From contig NZ_JOAG01000039.1 in NCBI RefSeq assembly GCF_000725485.1, positions 1-64,000 on the forward strand: a stretch of 64,000 bases of DNA, in the 5' to 3' direction. Position numbers and translations under genes: made by a program. Shown here in pieces: positions 7,326-14,142 of this stretch. Numbering within the stretch: position 1 is the stretch's first letter; every line of letters starts with the position of its first letter. This stretch comes from Nonomuraea candida (GTDB lineage: Bacteria; Actinomycetota; Actinomycetes; Streptosporangiales; Streptosporangiaceae). Below the pieces are notes generated by a model. That model saw only the letters and a program-made list of their open reading frames with translations, was not told the origin of the DNA and did not search any database.

Positions 7326-7933
7326 GGTCGCTCCCATCGTGGTGGTGCCGGCCGGCGCAGGCAGCGGCGGGCCGCCGGGGTGCCCGGCAGGGGCGGGAGG
7401 GCGAGGGCGAGCGCCAGCGCGGCCAGGGCGGGCCACGGGCCGAGCAGCCGGGCGGCCAGCGCGGTGGCGGCCGTGCGGATGACCACCTCGGCCAGGGCCT
7501 GGAGGAGGGAGCGCCGGGGGCTCGCGCCGGTCTCCAGCCACAGCCGCAGCCGGTCGAACGACCAGGCCGTGGCCCACCACATGAGCCCGGTCGGCAGGAG
7601 GTGCGGGCGGTAGCCGTACGAGGTGAGGAACCGCACGCCGCCGGGCGTGGGGAGGTAGCGCCAGTAGCCGGACCCGGCGCGGATGGGGGAGAGCGGGTGG
7701 GCCGAGCCGAAGCGCAGGGCCGAGGTGCACGTGCCGTCGGCGGCGTGCCGGTCGCCCGTGGAGACGCCCACGCCGCTGACGCCGAGGGTCGAGTAACGGA
7801 ACCGGCCGCCGCCCGGCAGCCGCCGGATGCGCCCGAAGCGCAGGTCCCAGCGCTGGTGGCGGGACGGGTCCTGGGTGGCCTGCCACACCTCCTCCAGCGG
7901 CGCCCTGATCACGGTCTCGACGTAGACGCGCAT
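7208..7933 (-). CDS. SRPBCC (START/Bet v1-fold) ligand-binding protein
   Basis: This protein starts MRVYVETVIRAPLEEVWQATQDPSRHQRWDLRF, a typical opening of polyketide-cyclase/START-like SRPBCC proteins: a strand, two short helices forming a pocket lid, then strands. About 170 residues fit the fold. After a hydrophobic segment (LGPWPALAALALALALPPLPG) the tail becomes Arg/Pro/Ser-rich and runs inside the start of the DUF4166 gene. That last part is suspicious and may reflect a frameshift near 7340. The start has AAGGAGG 5 nt upstream. It is the first gene of the TetR-controlled operon, just downstream of two operators. The substrate is unknown; membrane association is suggested by the hydrophobic helix. 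Confidence 0.75.
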   Translation of the reverse strand: MRVYVETVIRAPLEEVWQATQDPSRHQRWDLRFGRIRRLPGGGRFRYSTLGVSGVGVSTGDRHAADGTCTSALRFGSAHPLSPIRAGSGYWRYLPTPGGVRFLTSYGYRPHLLPTGLMWWATAWSFDRLRLWLETGASPRRSLLQALAEVVIRTAATALAARLLGPWPALAALALALALPPLPGTPAARRCLRRPAPPRWERPCPRSSSARSAPTSPASTPCSGAASASGSTAARRASAGA

Positions 7934-7954
7934 GCCGCCTCCTTGCCGTGGCGG

Positions 7955-7974
7955 ATTTGAGCGGTCGCTCAAAT
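7955..7974. promoter_or_regulatory. TetR operator 1 (perfect 9-2-9 palindrome)
   Basis: ATTTGAGCG-GT-CGCTCAAAT is a perfect 20-bp inverted repeat located 21 nt upstream of the SRPBCC start. Its size and symmetry are typical of TetR-family operators. The cognate repressor is most likely the TetR gene at the end of the same operon. Confidence 0.8.
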
Positions 7975-7989
7975 CGACTATAAGAGGAT

Positions 7990-8005
7990 TTAAGCGGTCG
8001 CTCAA
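7990..8005. promoter_or_regulatory. TetR operator 2 (7-2-7 palindrome, one mismatch)
   Basis: TTAAGCG-GT-CGCTCAA repeats the core of operator 1. Its centre is 33 bp away, about three helical turns, so two dimers would bind the same DNA face. It lies 45 nt from the divergent YjbR-like gene start, so that gene could also be affected. Confidence 0.75.
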
Positions 8006-8049
8006 GACCGGCTCGTAAAATGTCGGCCGGGTCTGGTACACAGGGCGGC

Positions 8050-8421
8050 ATGGGTGTGAGCGTCGATGAGTTCCTGGAGTTGCTGGACGAGCTGCCCGGC
8101 GTCCGGATGCACCACGGGGGCGAGTGGGTCGGCATCAAGGTGCACGACAAGGGGTTCGGCTACCTGTGGGAGGCGACCGAGACCGTCGGGCTGAAGGCCA
8201 CGATCGAGGAGCAGATCGCGCTCGTCAGCGAGCGGCCCGAGGTGTTCGAGGTGCAGTTCACGGCCGGGCGGTTCGGGTGGGTGGTGGTCCACCTCGACAA
8301 GATCGACGCGGAGGAGCTGTTCGAGCTGATGGCCGAGGCGTGGTCGCTGACCGCGCCGAAGCAGCTCGTGGCCGACTTCGAGGCGACCCACCCCATCGGT
8401 AAGAAGGTGCAATCCGGGTAA
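8050..8421 (+). CDS. MmcQ/YjbR-family small DNA-binding-fold protein
   Basis: This 123-residue protein matches the MmcQ/YjbR (CyaY-like fold) pattern: an N-terminal helix (VDEFLELLDELPGV), a beta sheet with GEWVGIKVHDKGFGYLWE, a middle IEEQIALV helix, then FGWVVVHLDKIDAEELFELMAEAW and a final PKQLVADFE. Family members are small proteins of uncertain role, some proposed to bind DNA with a double-wing motif. It diverges from the SRPBCC operon and shares the 116-nt intergenic region with its two TetR operators. The start is ATG 8050 with a GGGCGG stretch close upstream. A GNAT gene follows after 11 nt. Confidence 0.75.
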   Translation: MGVSVDEFLELLDELPGVRMHHGGEWVGIKVHDKGFGYLWEATETVGLKATIEEQIALVSERPEVFEVQFTAGRFGWVVVHLDKIDAEELFELMAEAWSLTAPKQLVADFEATHPIGKKVQSG

Positions 8422-8432
8422 TCTCGGGCAGC

Positions 8433-8936
8433 GTGATCCGTGTGAACGTCCGGCTGCGGGAGTGGCGCGAGGACGACGCGCCCTTCGTGCTGCGTGCCTT
8501 CCAGGCGCCCGACCTGCGCCGGCAGGCCCCCTGGCCCGTGGTCACCCTCAAGGACGCCTCGGGGTGGATCGCCTCCTGGGCCGGGGTGGGCCACGCCTTC
8601 GCCGTCGTCGCCGACGGGCCGGAGGGCGCCAGGGCCGTCGGCAACGTCGCGGTGACCAAGGTCGACGGGCACGGCAACGGCTGGGTGTCCTACTGGGTGG
8701 TGCCCGAGGCCAGGGGCAGGGGGATCGCCGCGGCCGCCGCCGACCTGGTCGCGCGCTGGGCCTTCGAGGAGCGCGGGCTCTACCGGCTGGAGCTGGGGCA
8801 CCGTACGAACAACCCGGCCTCGTGCCGGGTGGCCACCAAGGCCGGGTTCCTGCCGGAGGGGATCGAGCGGGGCAAGCTCTGCTACGACGGGGTCCGCTAC
8901 GACGTCGAACGGCACGCCCGCCTGGCCATCGACTGA
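8433..8936 (+). CDS. GNAT-family N-acetyltransferase (RimJ/RimL-like)
   Basis: This 167-residue acetyltransferase starts VRLREWREDDAPFVLRAF. Its acetyl-CoA loop is VPEARGRGIAAAAADLVARWAFEERGLYRLELGHRTNN, the R/Q-x-x-G-x-G/A pyrophosphate-binding motif followed by the asparagine that marks RimJ/RimL-type enzymes. NPASCRVATKAGFLPEG is the usual closing strand-helix. Likely substrates are an N-terminal or small-molecule amine, undetermined here. GTG 8433 is the first possible start, 11 nt after the YjbR-like gene, so the two are probably co-transcribed. Confidence 0.85.
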   Translation: MIRVNVRLREWREDDAPFVLRAFQAPDLRRQAPWPVVTLKDASGWIASWAGVGHAFAVVADGPEGARAVGNVAVTKVDGHGNGWVSYWVVPEARGRGIAAAAADLVARWAFEERGLYRLELGHRTNNPASCRVATKAGFLPEGIERGKLCYDGVRYDVERHARLAID

Positions 8937-9429
8937 CCCGCCCCGCCGCCGGACGCGCGCCGCTCACCCGCCCCGCCGCCGCTCACCCCGCCTCACCCCG
9001 GCCTCGTGCCGATCGCCCCGCCTCGCGTCGTGGCCGGCGTCGGCCGCCCGGGCCCCGGTGGCATTCGTGACGTGATCGGAAAGGCCAATCGAGCCACCCG
9101 GAATTGCGGGATCACCGTGCCACGCGGTGACCGTATTCGCCGCCGCCGGCGCGATCCCGCCGCTACGCAGCGCGACTCCGGATGATGGGCGCGGCCATTT
9201 CCGGCGGCCGGGAAATCGGCGGACGGGCGGAGGTGACCGAAAATAGACGGGCCGAAATCACGACGGCGACCTGTTTCCCGCCAAGGCGTGTCCCGCATTA
9301 TTACCGCGCGCGTCACGTGAGTTACGCAGTTGTTATCCCCCTTCCCCTTGTTCGCGAATTACGGGCTGATCAGCATCTGGTTCGGGTCCATCGCCGTGGG
9401 CCCGATACGACCTTGTGGGGGGAAGAAAG
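8937..9429. other. Non-coding interval of about 490 bp
   Basis: I see no supported gene here. The left part holds CCGCC-rich short repeats (8940-9000). The right part (9285-9360) is relatively AT-rich, with ttattaccgcgcgcgtcac and gagttacgcagttgttatcc, and is the likely promoter region of the secreted PIG-L gene. It includes one GTTAC motif of the type seen elsewhere in the window. The TTG-initiated frame crossing 9182-9475 looks like a shadow. Confidence 0.5.
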
Positions 9430-11343
9430 ATGCGCGCAGGCACAACCACGCCGTTATCCGGGCGCACCTCGTTAGCCAGGCGGCTGATGGCCGTGTTCGG
9501 GGCACTGATCGCGCTCGTGCCGACCGCGGGGGCGGGCTACGCTGCGGTCACCACGCCGGCCGCCCGGTTCATGCAGATCGTCGCGCACCAGGACGACGAC
9601 CTGCTGTTCATGAACCCCGACGTCCACGACTCCATCAGCACGGGGATGCCGAGCGTCACCGTCTTCATCACCGCCGGCCAGATCACCGGGCTCGGGAACT
9701 CCGACGCCGAACGGGCCCGCAACCGGCAGCGCGGCATCCAGGACGCCTACGCCCGGATGGCCGGGGTGCCGGACGCCGATCCGCAGGACCAGGAGGAGTG
9801 GGACGGCGACGTCTGGACGCTCTCCGGCCGCCAGGTCGAGCGGTTCACGCTGACGGCCGCGCCGCAGGTCCAGCTCGTCTTTATGAACCTGAGGGACGGC
9901 CAGCTCGGCTGGTTCGTCTGGGGTGACGACTTCGTCGACCACACGATTATCCCGCAGGGCAGCCAGGTCACCCAGTCGTTCAGCTACGACACCCAGAACG
10001 TGATCGACGTGCTGGCGGGGATGATGCAGCACTACCAGCCGACGGTGCTGCGGGGCATGGACCCGTGGCCGGAGCACCGGGGTCACGCCGACCACGTGGG
10101 CGCCTCCATGTTCGCCAGGGAGGCGGCGCAGGCGTACGGCGTGCCGCTCATCGAGCTGCACTACCGGGACTACAACATCGCCGACGTGCCGGTGAACCTG
10201 GAGCCCGCCGCCGTCGCCCGGAAGACCGCGATCCTGCAGAGCTACTTCACCTACGACCCGTTCGACCCGGCCGGGTGGGAGTCGCGGATGTACTACCGCT
10301 GGGCCCGCGGCACGGCCTGGGCGGCGCGCGACGCGGCCGGCCTGCCCCACGTCTTCGTGGTGCGCAGCGGCCAGGTGCACGCCTACGCGCAGAACGCGCT
10401 CGGGCAGTGGACCGGCCCGGTCCCGCTGGCCGGCGCGGGCGGGCCGCTGGCACAGCCGATCAGCGTGGGCCTCAACGCCGACGGGCGGATGCAGATCGTC
10501 GCCCGGCGGATGTCCGACGACCGCGTGGTGTCCCTGCGCCAGGCGACCCCGGGCGGGAGCTGGGCCGGCACCTGGACGAACCATGGCAACCCGGGCACCG
10601 GCGACCCGAAGTACATGGGCGCGCCCGTGGTGGGCGTCAACGCCGACGGCCGGCTGCAGATCTTCGTCAGGAACGGCGCCGGCGGCGTCAGCACCCGCTC
10701 CCAGACGGCCGTCAACGGCACCACCTGGGGCCCCTGGACGAACCTGCACGGCAGCGACGTACAGGACGGGCTCAGCGCCGTCACCGACCCGCAGGGCCGC
10801 CTCCACCTGTTCGCCGCCACCACGACCGGCCTCCTGCGCTGGCACCAGTCCACCCCGAACGGCGGGTTCACGCTGGACGGCGCGCTGCCGTCGGCGACCC
10901 CGGCCGGCCCGCCCACGGCGGTGCTGTCCCAGAACGGCCGGATCGAGGTGGTCTACCGCAAGGCGGGCACGGCCGAGCTGGTCGTGACGAGGCAGTCGGC
11001 GGCCGGCGGGGCCTGGAACGTCAGCCCTGTCGTGATCGGCGGCCACGCCGGGGTGGGCGAGCCCGAGCTCGTCACCACCCTGCCGGGGCCGGACGCCAGG
11101 ATCCTGCTGTTCCACCGCAACGCAGGCGCGGGCGTGAGCATGGCCAAGCAGGTGAGCCCGAACGCCGGGTACGGCGGCTGGAGCGACCTCGGCGGCGCCA
11201 TCACCGACTACCCGGCGGCCACCCTCGACCAGAACGGCGCCGTCGTGCTGTTCGCCGTCGGCACGGACGGCAAGCTGCACCTGCGCAGGCAGGCCGCCCC
11301 CGGCGCGGACAGCCCCTTCGGCCCCTGGGAGACGATCCCCTGA
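9430..11343 (+). CDS. Secreted PIG-L deacetylase with C-terminal beta-propeller/lectin-like repeats
   Basis: A 637-residue exported protein. An N-terminal signal sequence (LARRLMAVFGALIALVPTAGAGYA) is followed by a LmbE/PIG-L zinc deacetylase domain (about 45-310). The metal motif is AHQDDD (His53, Asp55-57, a variant of AHPDD) and the later ligand motif is EHRGHADHVG. From about residue 315 to the end there are five to six roughly 50-residue repeats of the kind DGRMQIVARRM...W..W, NADGRLQIFVRNGAGGVSTRSQ, NGRIEVVYRKAG. These resemble a PLL/tectonin or sialidase-type propeller that binds glycans. It probably removes N-acetyl groups from an extracellular amino-sugar polymer or glycoconjugate. 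ATG 9430 follows GGGGGGAAG. A strong hairpin ends the unit. Confidence 0.85.
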   Translation: MRAGTTTPLSGRTSLARRLMAVFGALIALVPTAGAGYAAVTTPAARFMQIVAHQDDDLLFMNPDVHDSISTGMPSVTVFITAGQITGLGNSDAERARNRQRGIQDAYARMAGVPDADPQDQEEWDGDVWTLSGRQVERFTLTAAPQVQLVFMNLRDGQLGWFVWGDDFVDHTIIPQGSQVTQSFSYDTQNVIDVLAGMMQHYQPTVLRGMDPWPEHRGHADHVGASMFAREAAQAYGVPLIELHYRDYNIADVPVNLEPAAVARKTAILQSYFTYDPFDPAGWESRMYYRWARGTAWAARDAAGLPHVFVVRSGQVHAYAQNALGQWTGPVPLAGAGGPLAQPISVGLNADGRMQIVARRMSDDRVVSLRQATPGGSWAGTWTNHGNPGTGDPKYMGAPVVGVNADGRLQIFVRNGAGGVSTRSQTAVNGTTWGPWTNLHGSDVQDGLSAVTDPQGRLHLFAATTTGLLRWHQSTPNGGFTLDGALPSATPAGPPTAVLSQNGRIEVVYRKAGTAELVVTRQSAAGGAWNVSPVVIGGHAGVGEPELVTTLPGPDARILLFHRNAGAGVSMAKQVSPNAGYGGWSDLGGAITDYPAATLDQNGAVVLFAVGTDGKLHLRRQAAPGADSPFGPWETIP

Positions 11344-11358
11344 CCGCCCGCCCATGGC

Positions 11359-11390
11359 GGCGAACCGCGCGCCCACCCGCGCGGTTCGCC
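11359..11390 (+). terminator. GC-rich hairpin terminator after the PIG-L gene
   Basis: The arms GGCGAACCGCGCG and CGCGCGGTTCGCC form a 13-bp perfect stem with a 6-nt loop, starting 16 nt after the stop codon. No U-run follows, as is common for actinobacterial terminators. Confidence 0.7.
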
Positions 11391-11451
11391 CCCGACCGGC
11401 CCGGGTGGGGGTGGGTGGCTGCGGGGAGCGGGCTGATCTAGGCTTTGGGGC

Positions 11452-11829
11452 GTGGACAGCGAGAGTCTGGCCGCGGCCGGCCTGCTGGCGGCCCTGAGCC
11501 GGGCGGCGGGCGTTCTCGCGGAGTTGCATCACCCCTTCGTGCGCAGCGAGCCCTTCTCCTATCTCCTGCCGCCGGCCGGCGCCCGCGTCGGCACCCTGTT
11601 CACGCTCCCCGACGGCCGCGAGGTCTCCTTCGCCGTCTCCATCGTCGTCACGCGAGGCGCCTTCGTGGTGGAGGGCGGCGTGACGGTCGAGGACGAGGTG
11701 CTGCTCGCCCTGCCCGGCAAGAGCGTGCCCGAGATCGAGGACGCCCTGGCCGTGCTGGACGACCACGCGGGCGAGGTGGCCGCGTCGGCGGGACGGCTGA
11801 TCGGCCAATTATGGGAGAGCATTGTCTGA
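11452..11829 (+). CDS. Small conserved-looking hypothetical protein
   Basis: This 125-residue protein has a helical start (ESLAAAGLLAALSRAAGVLAELHH), a central strand-rich part (SYLLPPAGARVGTLFTLPDGREVSFAVSIVVTRGAFVVEGGVTV) and a closing helix (IEDALAVLDDHAGEVAASAGRLIGQLW). The overall alpha-beta-alpha layout and lack of Cys/His clusters do not let me name a family. It starts at GTG 11452. Its last codons overlap the palindrome that precedes the EamA transporter gene 24 nt downstream, so the two could be in one transcript or separated by a regulated promoter. Confidence 0.6.
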   Translation: MDSESLAAAGLLAALSRAAGVLAELHHPFVRSEPFSYLLPPAGARVGTLFTLPDGREVSFAVSIVVTRGAFVVEGGVTVEDEVLLALPGKSVPEIEDALAVLDDHAGEVAASAGRLIGQLWESIV

Positions 11830-11839
11830 TTGTCAGACA
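11823..11839. promoter_or_regulatory. Palindrome before eamA, probable GntR (FadR-type) operator
   Basis: TGTCTGA-TTG-TCAGACA is a perfect 7-3-7 inverted repeat ending 13 nt before the EamA start codon. FadR/VanR-subfamily GntR proteins commonly bind short GT/AC-bearing palindromes. The GntR gene at the end of this operon is the obvious candidate, implying autoregulation. Confidence 0.65.
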
Positions 11840-11852
11840 GTACAATGCCGAC

Positions 11853-12737
11853 ATGAAGAACGGACCTCTCGCCGTGGTCGGCGCCGCGGTGTTGTGGGGC
11901 ACGGCCGGAACGGCGGGCCTGCTGGTCTCCGCGGACTCCGTGGCCCTGGCGGCGGCGCGGCTGGTCATCGGCGGCGCGGCCCTGGCCCTGGTGGCCGGGG
12001 CCGCGCTCCGGCGGACGGTCAGCCCGGCGCTGCTGCTGGGCGCCGTGGCGGTGGCCGCGTACCAGCTCTGCTTCTTCGCCGCCGTCAGCCGCACCGGGGT
12101 GGCCATCGGGACGGTGGTGGCGATCGGCAGCGGCCCCGTCTTCACCGGCCTGCTGTCCTGGCTGCTGCACGGGCGGCGGCCGGGCGCGCGCTGGGCGCTG
12201 GCGACCACGGCGGCGATCTGCGGCTGCGCGGCCCTGATCGTCGGGGGCGGCGACGGCGCGCCGGGCGCGGCCGGCGGGCAGGCCGCGCTCGGGGTGGCGT
12301 TCGCGCTGCTGGGCGGCCTGCTGTACGCCTTCTACGCCGTCACCGCCGCCCGCGCCATCAGCGGGGGAGCGGAGTCCAACGCCGTGATGGGCGTCATGTT
12401 CGGCGGAGCCGCCGTGATCATGCTGCCGGTGCTGGTCCTGACCGGGGCCGAGTGGCTGGCGGAGCCCAGGAGCCTGCTCGCCGTCGCCTACCTCGGGCTG
12501 GGCACCACGGCCCTGTCCTACCTCCTGTACGGCCGCGGCCTGCGGACCACCCCGGTGGCCACGGCCGCCACCCTGGCCCTGGCCGAGCCCGCGGTCGCCG
12601 CGCTGCTGGGCGTCGTGGTGCTGCGCGAGCACCTCGGCCCGGTCTCCGTCGCCGGGCTGGTGCTGCTGGCGATCGCGCTGGTGGCGGTGGCCGTACCGGA
12701 ACGGGTGCGCGAAAGGGCGTTAGAGTCGCAGCCGTGA
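11853..12737 (+). CDS. EamA/DMT-family transporter (RhaT/YdcZ-like exporter)
   Basis: This 294-residue integral membrane protein has ten predicted helices in two EamA repeats, starting MKNGPLAVVGAAVLWGTAGTAG (the W-G-T entry motif). The second half contains YLLYGRGLRTTPVATAATLALAEPAVAALLGVVVLREHLG, the usual EamA signature with a conserved Glu-Pro kink. The superfamily exports amino acids, metabolites or drugs in the inner-membrane DMT fold. The gene overlaps the following GntR gene by 4 nt (GTGA), so the regulator likely senses the exported or a related compound. A palindromic operator lies just upstream. Substrate unknown. Confidence 0.85.
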   Translation: MKNGPLAVVGAAVLWGTAGTAGLLVSADSVALAAARLVIGGAALALVAGAALRRTVSPALLLGAVAVAAYQLCFFAAVSRTGVAIGTVVAIGSGPVFTGLLSWLLHGRRPGARWALATTAAICGCAALIVGGGDGAPGAAGGQAALGVAFALLGGLLYAFYAVTAARAISGGAESNAVMGVMFGGAAVIMLPVLVLTGAEWLAEPRSLLAVAYLGLGTTALSYLLYGRGLRTTPVATAATLALAEPAVAALLGVVVLREHLGPVSVAGLVLLAIALVAVAVPERVRERALESQP

Positions 12738-13366
12738 GCCTGCCCCTCAGACCTGTCTCGACCGTCGACGCGCTGGCCGACGCGCTGCGCGGGAGGGTGT
12801 TGTCCGGCGAGATCGCGCCGGGCACGCCGCTGCCCGAGCAGGAGATCGCCGCGGTGTACAAAGTGGCCCGACCGACCGTGCGCGAGGCGCTGGCGGTCCT
12901 GGTGCACGAGGGGCTGCTGAAACGCGAGCGCAATCGCAGCGCCTATGTCCCCGAGGTGACGATCTCGGACCTCGACGACCTCATGTACGTCCGCCGGCCC
13001 CTCGAAGACCTGATGGTCCAGGCCCTGTCGGGGCGCAGGGTGCCCGCGGCCGAGGAGGCGCTGGACAGGATGGCCGCCCTGCCGGCGGACGCGCCCTGGT
13101 CGGCGGTGGTGGCCGAGCACATGGCGCTGCACGAGGCGCTCATCGAGGCCGTCGGCAGCCCCCGCCTCGAACGCCTCTACGCCGCCCTGGCCGCCGAGAC
13201 CAGGCTCGGGCTGGTGGGCCTGCGCGAGGTCTACAAGGACAGGGACGTGCTGGTCAGCGAGCACCGCGCGCTGCTCGACGCGATCGCCGAGGCTCCCCTG
13301 GAGGAGGCGCGGGCGGCGGTCACCGAGCACCTCAGCCACTCCTGGGGGCGCGAGCAGGCTCCCTGA
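12734..13366 (+). CDS. GntR-family regulator (FadR/FCD subfamily)
   Basis: This 210-residue regulator has a winged helix at residues about 8-75 (LADALRGRVLSGEIAPGTPLPEQEIAAVYKVARPTVREALAVLVHEGLLKRERNRSAYV), the canonical GntR signature. The C-terminal all-helical FCD-type domain contains HMALHEALIEAVGSPRL and SEHRALLDAI, where His and Asp residues usually coordinate a metal and contact small carboxylate ligands. It is translationally coupled to the EamA exporter (GTG 12734 inside the transporter stop). It probably represses the promoter at 11823-11839 until the transported metabolite accumulates. Confidence 0.85.
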   Translation: MSLPLRPVSTVDALADALRGRVLSGEIAPGTPLPEQEIAAVYKVARPTVREALAVLVHEGLLKRERNRSAYVPEVTISDLDDLMYVRRPLEDLMVQALSGRRVPAAEEALDRMAALPADAPWSAVVAEHMALHEALIEAVGSPRLERLYAALAAETRLGLVGLREVYKDRDVLVSEHRALLDAIAEAPLEEARAAVTEHLSHSWGREQAP

Positions 13367-13474
13367 GCCGGAGCGCGCGCCGGCCCGCCGGGCCTGCGCG
13401 CGCGGCGGGGTCGCCGGGCGCCAATGAGCGCGAACCCTTGCGGGACGAGCCCGGGAGTCGCGAGAATCGCGGCC

Positions 13475-13825
13475 ATGCACGGCAATCCGATGCCGGACTC
13501 CTACGTGTACGTCACGGAAGAGGGCGTCACCCGCCACTACGCGGACGGGAGCGTCGAGGCCCTCGCGTGGGAGGACGTGGTCGAGGTCCGTGTCGTCGCC
13601 GAGCCGGACGAAGAAGTGCGTTACATCCTGCTCGACCGTGACGGCGAGGGCTGCGTGGTGCCGCGCGACGCGACCGACGCCACCTTTCTCGCCCGCCTGA
13701 GATATCTGCCGGACTTCGACCTGGACCGGCTCCAGGTGGCGGCCGACTCCGCCCGCCACGGTGTCGTGGTCGTCTGGCGCAGCCCCGACCCGCCGTCGGC
13801 CCTGCCCGACCTGGAGTACGACTAG
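13475..13825 (+). CDS. Hypothetical small beta-rich protein
   Basis: This 116-residue acidic protein starts MHGNPMPDSYVYVTEEGVTRHYADGSVEALAWEDVVEVRVV, followed by VRYILLDRDGEGCVVP, and a helix at FLARLRYLPDFDLDRLQVA before a final VVVVWRSPD strand. The beta-strand run with an EALAWEDVVEVRV motif resembles small PH-like domains found in actinobacteria, but that is inference. ATG 13475 is used; Met at 13490 (MPDSYVYV) is an alternative. A clear intrinsic terminator follows 22 nt after its stop. Confidence 0.6.
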   Translation: MHGNPMPDSYVYVTEEGVTRHYADGSVEALAWEDVVEVRVVAEPDEEVRYILLDRDGEGCVVPRDATDATFLARLRYLPDFDLDRLQVAADSARHGVVVVWRSPDPPSALPDLEYD

Positions 13826-13846
13826 GCGCCCGCCCCTTGCGGCACC

Positions 13847-13878
13847 ACCGGCCGTCCGATGCGCGGACGGCCGGTTTT
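13847..13878 (+). terminator. Intrinsic terminator with T-run
   Basis: ACCGGCCGTCCG and CGGACGGCCGGT form a 12-bp perfect stem with a 5-nt loop (ATGCG), followed by TTTT at 13875-13878. It separates the accessory region from the polysaccharide cluster. Confidence 0.9.
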
Positions 13879-14142
13879 CAGCTGCCGGAAACCCGGCCGA
13901 AATGACCCCCGCAATTCTCCCGGGCCCGGGCGCCTCCACTGCACTAGTTGGACCGTTCCGTCAACCCCCGCCCTCCCGTAACTCGCGTCCGCATGTGGAC
14001 ATTTACCGGTGTTTCCCAGGCGGGACTCGATCTTTACTCTTTAGTGGGGGCCGCCGCCCTTGATAAAGCATGGGAAGTGTCAACCCATGTGGCTCAAGAG
14101 ACGTCAAGTTACAGCGGTGAACGAGTCATCAGGGTGGTATTT
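13879..14142 (+). promoter_or_regulatory. Leader region of the polysaccharide cluster
   Basis: This 264-nt untranslated region before the first transferase gene is less GC-rich than its surroundings near 14020-14145. It contains GTAAC at 13978 and GTTAC at 14108, the motif shared by other gaps of the cluster. An aggtgg-like ribosome site (AGGGTGG, 14131) lies 6 nt before ATG 14143. No confident -35/-10 pair can be named. The open frame from 13948 into the gene looks like chance. Confidence 0.45.

Noticed and set aside
13948..14142. N-terminal extension of the phosphoglycosyltransferase
   Set aside because: The open stretch is unlike the family and contains the probable leader. ATG 14143 has a ribosome site.
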